NCBI GenBank assembly: GCA_016218545.1
Contig: JACRDQ010000036.1
Location: 186,001-250,000 of the forward strand
Length of the DNA: 64,000 nucleotides
Direction of reading: 5' to 3'
Source of the DNA: Elusimicrobiota bacterium
GTDB taxonomy: Bacteria > Elusimicrobiota > Elusimicrobia > UBA1565 > UBA9628
A model generated the notes under the pieces. That model searched no databases. It was not told where the DNA came from and was given only the letters and a program-made list of their open reading frames with translations. Made by a program: the position numbers and the translations under genes. Every line of letters begins with the position of its first letter. Position 1 is the stretch's first letter. This document shows positions 58,904 through 64,000 of the stretch, in pieces.

Positions 58904-60982
58904 ATGCTCCGCTCCCGGACCCTGCTCTTGGCCTGCCTGCTGGCCTGGCCCGCGCTCTCCCGGGCCGATGAGCCGGGCGCCAGGCCCTACGACATCAACT
59001 CCCACCCCCTCTCCAACCGCGAGTTCGGCCTCCTCTTCAAGAGCTCCTACACGGTCAAGGAGGACGGCACGGTCTGGGCTCCGGCGGCGGGAGGCCCGGT
59101 CCTCTCGGCCGAGATGCCGTACCTCGTCGAGAAGCTCGTGCGCGGACAGAGGCTCAAGGCCCTGCTGACCCTCAACCTCATCCTCAGCCGCAGCCAAGGG
59201 GAGAAGCACCTCACGGACTCAGAGCGCGAGGCCATCCGCGCCACGGTGCGCGAGAACTGGTATTACCTCAACTACGACACGCGCAAGGATTTCAAGAGCT
59301 ACTTCAACCGCGACGAGCTCGATGCCATGAACGCCGAAGCCCCTCTCCCCAGGGCGCCGCTGACGCCCATGACCGGGGCGATCCTGGACGACCACGACAG
59401 CGAGCCGGAGGCCGAGGAGGAGGACCGGCCCAGGGCCGCGCCCCCTGAAGGCCCGACCTCGCTGGCAGGCGAGCCCCTGGACCCCTCGCCCAGGAAGGAG
59501 ACCCCGAGCCCCGACGCTCCGGAGATGCCGGTGCTCGACCTCACCCGTCCCTCCGCGGCGGCCCCCCCGGTCCCGGCCGCCCCTCCGCTCATGACCCCCT
59601 TGGCGCTGGTCCGCCAACCCGCTCCTCCCCCTGCCCCGGCAGCCCAGCTTGCGCCCGTTCCCCCGGCTCAGGCTCCCGCCAAACCCTCACCCGCTCCTTC
59701 AGCAGCCAAGCCGGCCGCGGCGGCGCCCGTGCCCGCGGCGCCCGCGCCCGCCGCGCCCCTGGCCGGAGGCGGCGTGGGCTCCATCGCGGGACTGCCGGCG
59801 GGCATGTCGCGGGAGGAATACGAACGCCTCTTCCCGACCCAGCCTCCTGCGCCGGCCCCTGCCCCGGCCAAGCCCGCTCCTGCCCCGGCGCCGGAGCTCA
59901 AGGCCCACGCCAAGGAGGAGCTCGCGCCGACCGCGCTCGTGGCCTCGGTGACCCCGGAGCAGTTCCAGAAGTTCCTGCTCGACGCGCCCTACAGCCGCCA
60001 GGTCCGGGCCGTCCTCAAGCTCGTGTCCGACCACGCCCCGTCCTTCGCCAGGGACCGGAGCCTGAGCCTGGTCATGACGGCCCTGCCGAACATCGTCATC
60101 GACCCGGCGAGGACCGGCCGGGGGCTGAGGCACGGCATCGAGGAGGCCCCGGGCCGTCCCGTCTCCATCGTCTTGAGCCCGGGCCCGGTCCTCTACGAGA
60201 AGAAAGGCCTCTTCTTCAGCGGAGCCGAGGTCGTGCTCAGCCAGTCTCCCGACGCCTACCGGGACCTGGGTCTGCCCATGCCGGGCCTGGAGGCCATGAA
60301 CAGGGAGACCTCGCCCGCCAAGACCTCGGCCTCGGACTGGGGCGAGACCCTCCGCTTCGACGACGGGTCGAGCCGCGGCTCCTTCACCCCGGAACAGCAG
60401 GCCGGCACCCTCCTGGCCGCGCTCTTGAGCCTGGACCTGGCCAGGCGCGGGCAGGCCGCCGAGCCCTTCACCGCGGAACTCTACTGCCGGACGGCCCAGA
60501 TGATGCTCTACTCCCGCATGGACCGCGAGCGCGGCTCGGACGAGTTCCTCGACCGGGAGACGCGCGCCTCCTACCGCCAATGGGTCCAGGGCCCCTCGGA
60601 GTTCCGCGACCACCTGCTCCACACCATGTCGGCCGGCATGGACGGCACGGTCGACCCCTCCCGGGCCGGGCCCGCGGCTTCCGCGGCCGCGGTCAAGACC
60701 GCGCTCTCCTTCTGCCAGGGCGGGGCGGCCCAGGCCTCCTCCAAGCGCGACGACTCCCGCCGCCTCCAGGCCCAGGCCCTCAAGTCCGCGGGACTCATCG
60801 AGGGCCGCGCGCTCGACGAGGCCGTCGCCTACATCGAGCGCAACCCCTCGGCCCCGGGAGAAGGAGGGCCCGAGGCCTGCCGCAGGCTCGAGCGCGAGCT
60901 CTCGGACCTGCAGCGCACGCCGCGCGTGGCCGAAGAGCTCAGGGCGGCGGAACTCCGCTGGCGCGCCGGAGGCACGCCGTGA
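58904..60982 (+). CDS. Hypothetical exported protein with Pro/Ala-rich linker
   Basis: Signal peptide; PAPAPAPAK-type low complexity; TATAAT 8 nt before ATG. Confidence 0.7.
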   Translation: MLRSRTLLLACLLAWPALSRADEPGARPYDINSHPLSNREFGLLFKSSYTVKEDGTVWAPAAGGPVLSAEMPYLVEKLVRGQRLKALLTLNLILSRSQGEKHLTDSEREAIRATVRENWYYLNYDTRKDFKSYFNRDELDAMNAEAPLPRAPLTPMTGAILDDHDSEPEAEEEDRPRAAPPEGPTSLAGEPLDPSPRKETPSPDAPEMPVLDLTRPSAAAPPVPAAPPLMTPLALVRQPAPPPAPAAQLAPVPPAQAPAKPSPAPSAAKPAAAAPVPAAPAPAAPLAGGGVGSIAGLPAGMSREEYERLFPTQPPAPAPAPAKPAPAPAPELKAHAKEELAPTALVASVTPEQFQKFLLDAPYSRQVRAVLKLVSDHAPSFARDRSLSLVMTALPNIVIDPARTGRGLRHGIEEAPGRPVSIVLSPGPVLYEKKGLFFSGAEVVLSQSPDAYRDLGLPMPGLEAMNRETSPAKTSASDWGETLRFDDGSSRGSFTPEQQAGTLLAALLSLDLARRGQAAEPFTAELYCRTAQMMLYSRMDRERGSDEFLDRETRASYRQWVQGPSEFRDHLLHTMSAGMDGTVDPSRAGPAASAAAVKTALSFCQGGAAQASSKRDDSRRLQAQALKSAGLIEGRALDEAVAYIERNPSAPGEGGPEACRRLERELSDLQRTPRVAEELRAAELRWRAGGTP

Positions 60983-61521
60983 AGCTCCTCGCCATCCTCC
61001 TCGCCCTGGCCGCGCCCGGCGCTTGGGCGCAAGACGACTTCAAGGGCTACGTCCCCCCTTCGGAGCGCTTCTCCTGCGAAGCCCCTGCGGACTGGTCGGC
61101 CTTCGAGGAGGAGGAGCCCTCCGGCTCCGCCGTCCACTTCCTCGGCCCCGAGGACCCCTCCGGCGCCTACCGGGCCGGCATCGACGTGCACTTCGTGGAC
61201 TCCGGCAGGCCCGGCTACGTCCCGGCCAAGACCGCCATCGAGAACCTCCGGAGGTCCGAGAAGCTCTCCCAGCGGCAGTCCACGCCGGTCAAGCGCTTCG
61301 CCATCGGCAAGGGCCTCGCCCGGATCTTCGAGGTCTGGGAGAAGCGCTCGGTCCCGGGCGAGCGCTCCCCCTCGGTCGCGGTCGCGCTCCACCACTTCGT
61401 GGCGGTCGTCGAGAGCGGCGAGGATTACTTCGTCGTCCGCCTCTCCTCCGCGGAGGAGCAGTACGTGGATTTCAGGAAGGTCTTCGTGCGCTTCCTGAAG
61501 TCCTTCCGCGCCAAGGGCTGA
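60979..61521 (+). CDS. Hypothetical secreted protein (180 aa)
   Basis: GTG start overlapping upstream TGA; signal peptide 'LLAILLALAAPGAWAQ'. Confidence 0.65.
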   Translation: MKLLAILLALAAPGAWAQDDFKGYVPPSERFSCEAPADWSAFEEEEPSGSAVHFLGPEDPSGAYRAGIDVHFVDSGRPGYVPAKTAIENLRRSEKLSQRQSTPVKRFAIGKGLARIFEVWEKRSVPGERSPSVAVALHHFVAVVESGEDYFVVRLSSAEEQYVDFRKVFVRFLKSFRAKG

Positions 61522-61524
61522 CGC

Positions 61525-61929
61525 ATGGGCCTTCCCCTCAAGATGCTCCTCTTCGCCTGCGTGGGCACGACCATGGAGGTCGTGTTCACCGCGCTCGCCG
61601 ACGCGGCCAAGACCCGCAGCTCGAGGCTCATGGGCTACTCCTACGTCTGGATGCCCCCGATCTACGCGCTCATCCCGGTCTTCTTCTCGCTCCTCCACCC
61701 GCTCCTGGAAGGCGTGATCCTCCCGCTCAGGGTCGGGGTCTACACCGTCATCCTCATGTCCGTGGAGCTCCTCTCCGGCCTGGCCCTGCGGAGGCTCCTG
61801 GGCGAGGCCCCCTGGGAGCCCGCCTACCGCGGCAAGCGCTGGGCGCTCGCCGGGCTCGTCCGCCTGGACTTCGCGCCGGCGTGGTTCCTCGCGTGCCTCG
61901 TCTTCGAGCGCCTCTACGTGAGCCTCTAG
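61525..61929 (+). CDS. Small membrane protein
   Basis: Four hydrophobic segments; 3 nt after upstream stop. Confidence 0.65.
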   Translation: MGLPLKMLLFACVGTTMEVVFTALADAAKTRSSRLMGYSYVWMPPIYALIPVFFSLLHPLLEGVILPLRVGVYTVILMSVELLSGLALRRLLGEAPWEPAYRGKRWALAGLVRLDFAPAWFLACLVFERLYVSL

Positions 61930-63965
61930 TGCCCTCTAAGACCACGACGCGCCGCGTTTTCCGGGCCCTGCTCCTCGCCGCGGTCCTGGTCCTGCTCGGG
62001 CCGCTCGGGATCTTCCTCTACGGCTGGGGATCCTACCTGCGCCTGGAGCGCTCCATCACGGCCAAGATGGACCAGTACTGGCTCACCATCACCAGCCCCG
62101 GCAGGGAGGAGTACCTGCTGGAGGACGACGAGGTCTTCGAGGTCCCGTACATGGCCTCGACCCTCTCCCTCGACGCGGAACCGACCCGCATCCTCGACCG
62201 CGAGGGCAGGGTCATCGGCGAGTTCTCCGCCGAGAAGGGGCTCTACGTGCGCGACCCGGAGGAGCTCCCGGGGTTCCTCAAGAAGGCCCTGGTCGCGGCC
62301 GAGGACGGGACCTTCTACGAGCACCGCGGACTCAACCACCGGGCCATCGCCCGAGCCATGCTCGTCAACCTCCGCCACCTCTCGACCCGCCAGGGCGGCT
62401 CCACTTTGACCCAGCAGCTCGCCAAGCTCATGTTCACGACGCGGAGGAAGACCTACGGCCGCAAGATCTTCGAGGCCTTCTGCGCGAGGAGGCTCGAGTC
62501 CAAGTTCACCAAGGACCAGATCCTCCTCATGTACCTCGACTTCGCCTACTTCGGCCACGGCTGCTTCGGCGTGGAGTCCGCGGCCAGGTTCTATTTCGGC
62601 AAGCCCGCCCGCGACCTCGACTTGGCCGAGTCCGCGCTCCTGGTGGCCATCATCCCCAACCCGTCGCGCTACTCGCCCTTCGACAACCAGGAGCTGGCGG
62701 CCGCGCGCCTGCGGACCGTGCTCTCGCGCATGGTCGGCCTGGGCATGGTCCCGGCCACCACGGCCCAGCGGACCGCGGAGGACTTCTGGAAGTCCCGCGA
62801 GTCGCGCTTCCGCGCGCCGGAGACCTCCTTCTGGAGGATGAACGTCAACAAGGCCCCCTATCTCGTGGAGGCGGTGCGGCGCAGCCTCGAGAAGCAGTTC
62901 TCCAAGGAGCGGATCATCAAGGGAGGGCTGCGGGTCAAGACCAGCTTCGACCTCGAGCTCCAGCTCGCGGCCCAGCAAGCCCTGGCGGCGGGCCTGGCCA
63001 GCGAGGACGCGGAATCGGTGGAGAAGAGCACGACCCCCGCCCTCAAGCCTCCCCCGACCGAGGGAGCCCTGGTCGCGCTCCGGCCCCAGGACGGGGCCAT
63101 CCTCGCCTTGGTCGGAGGCAGGGGCTTCTCCTTCGCCAACCAGCTCAACCGCGCATTGGACATCACCCGGCCCATCGGCTCCTCGGTCAAGCCCTTCATC
63201 TACGCCCAGGCGCTCGAGACCGGCAAGGCGGCCCCGGACGACGTCTTCGACGACAAGAAGCTCTCCTTCCGCATCGCGGGAGGCAGGCGCTGGGAGCCGG
63301 CCAACTACGGCCACAAGTACTACGGCAAGGTCACGGTCCGCGAAGCCGTGGCCAAGTCCCTCAACTCCGTGGCCATCCAGGTGCTCCAGAAGACGGACAT
63401 CGACGCGGTGATGCGCCTGCTGGCGGACGCGACCGGAGCGCCCCTCCAACGCTTCCCCAGGAACCTCTCCCTGGCCCTGGGCACCGCGGACCTCTCCCCG
63501 GTGGCCGTGGCGCGGGGCTACGCCATGTTCGCCAACGGCGGGCTCTCCGTGGAGCCCTGGTTCATCGCTTCCATCGAGGACCGCCACGGCGCGGTCGTGC
63601 GGCCGGGCGGCCCTCCGGCCGCGCCCCTGCGCGTGCTCTCCGAGGAGGGCTGCGCCGTGATGCGCGAGCTCATGACCGCCGTGTTCCTGCCCGGCGGCAC
63701 GGCCTACGGGGCGGCGCACTCCCTGGGCTTCACCATGCCGGCCTTCGGCAAGACGGGCACGACCAACGACTACCGGGACGCCTGGTTCGGCGGGGCGACC
63801 CCGGACATCGCGGCCTCCGTCTGGGTGGGGCACGACGACATGCGCGTCCCGCTCGGCTACGGCCGCACCGGAGGCAGCGTGGCGGCCCCGGCCTGGATCG
63901 CCTTCATGAAGGAAGCCTACCGCCACCGGCCCACGAGGCCGTTTGATAGTCCGGCCGCCCAATAG
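61929..63965 (+). CDS. PBP1A-type bifunctional transglycosylase/transpeptidase
   Basis: 'AAEDGTFYEHRGLNHRAIARAMLVN', 'RQGGSTLTQQLAK', 'GSSVKPFIYAQAL', 'FGKTGTTNDYRDAWF'; GTG start overlaps upstream TAG. Confidence 0.92.
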   Translation: MPSKTTTRRVFRALLLAAVLVLLGPLGIFLYGWGSYLRLERSITAKMDQYWLTITSPGREEYLLEDDEVFEVPYMASTLSLDAEPTRILDREGRVIGEFSAEKGLYVRDPEELPGFLKKALVAAEDGTFYEHRGLNHRAIARAMLVNLRHLSTRQGGSTLTQQLAKLMFTTRRKTYGRKIFEAFCARRLESKFTKDQILLMYLDFAYFGHGCFGVESAARFYFGKPARDLDLAESALLVAIIPNPSRYSPFDNQELAAARLRTVLSRMVGLGMVPATTAQRTAEDFWKSRESRFRAPETSFWRMNVNKAPYLVEAVRRSLEKQFSKERIIKGGLRVKTSFDLELQLAAQQALAAGLASEDAESVEKSTTPALKPPPTEGALVALRPQDGAILALVGGRGFSFANQLNRALDITRPIGSSVKPFIYAQALETGKAAPDDVFDDKKLSFRIAGGRRWEPANYGHKYYGKVTVREAVAKSLNSVAIQVLQKTDIDAVMRLLADATGAPLQRFPRNLSLALGTADLSPVAVARGYAMFANGGLSVEPWFIASIEDRHGAVVRPGGPPAAPLRVLSEEGCAVMRELMTAVFLPGGTAYGAAHSLGFTMPAFGKTGTTNDYRDAWFGGATPDIAASVWVGHDDMRVPLGYGRTGGSVAAPAWIAFMKEAYRHRPTRPFDSPAAQ

Positions 63966-64000
63966 ATAGAATCTGGGCCGGAGTGGAAAGAATGAAGCGC

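Noticed and set aside
59600-59920. Pro/Ala repeat tract in 58904-60982 as a special repeat
   Set aside because: Ordinary low-complexity linker in an exported high-GC protein.
61926-63962. 678-aa minus-strand ORF
   Set aside because: Antisense shadow of the PBP1A-like gene; no domain signature.

Overview
High-GC bacterial chromosomal window, nearly fully coding: I support 54 CDSs plus several hairpins and repeats. I recognise no rRNA, tRNA or CRISPR array. An Elusimicrobiota-like origin is only a weak guess. Most genes are housekeeping or envelope functions: creD, polX, pruA, htpX, zupT, tpx, lepB, M16, M28 and GH3 enzymes, NamZ-like, PBP1A-like, two-component systems, and a LysM-FecR/SEL1-kinase pair. 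The most unusual locus is 47.9-55.8 kb. On the minus strand, a VIT/vWA protein with a GlyGly-CTERM-like tail lies directly upstream of one ORF that joins a rhombosortase-like rhomboid protease to a caspase-like (C14) domain and a canonical EF-hand loop. A 14-bp perfect hairpin separates the two genes. Divergently transcribed are a diverged sigma-54-like protein (RpoN-box-like C-terminus), a membrane histidine kinase and an NtrC-like AAA+ regulator with no C-terminal DNA-binding domain. A -24/-12-like promoter (TGGCATG-N4-TTGAA) precedes the vWA gene. I propose a self-contained, sigma-54-controlled surface-sorting/protease module. Other signals: pervasive leaderless-type starts (-10 box 5-9 nt before the start codon), a two-copy palindromic repeat family, a hairpin repeat carrying the start codon of a secreted nuclease, thioredoxin-fold proteins lacking CxxC, and convergent genes whose stop codons sit inside palindromes. 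All calls come from reading the sequence and supplied translations; no database search was run.
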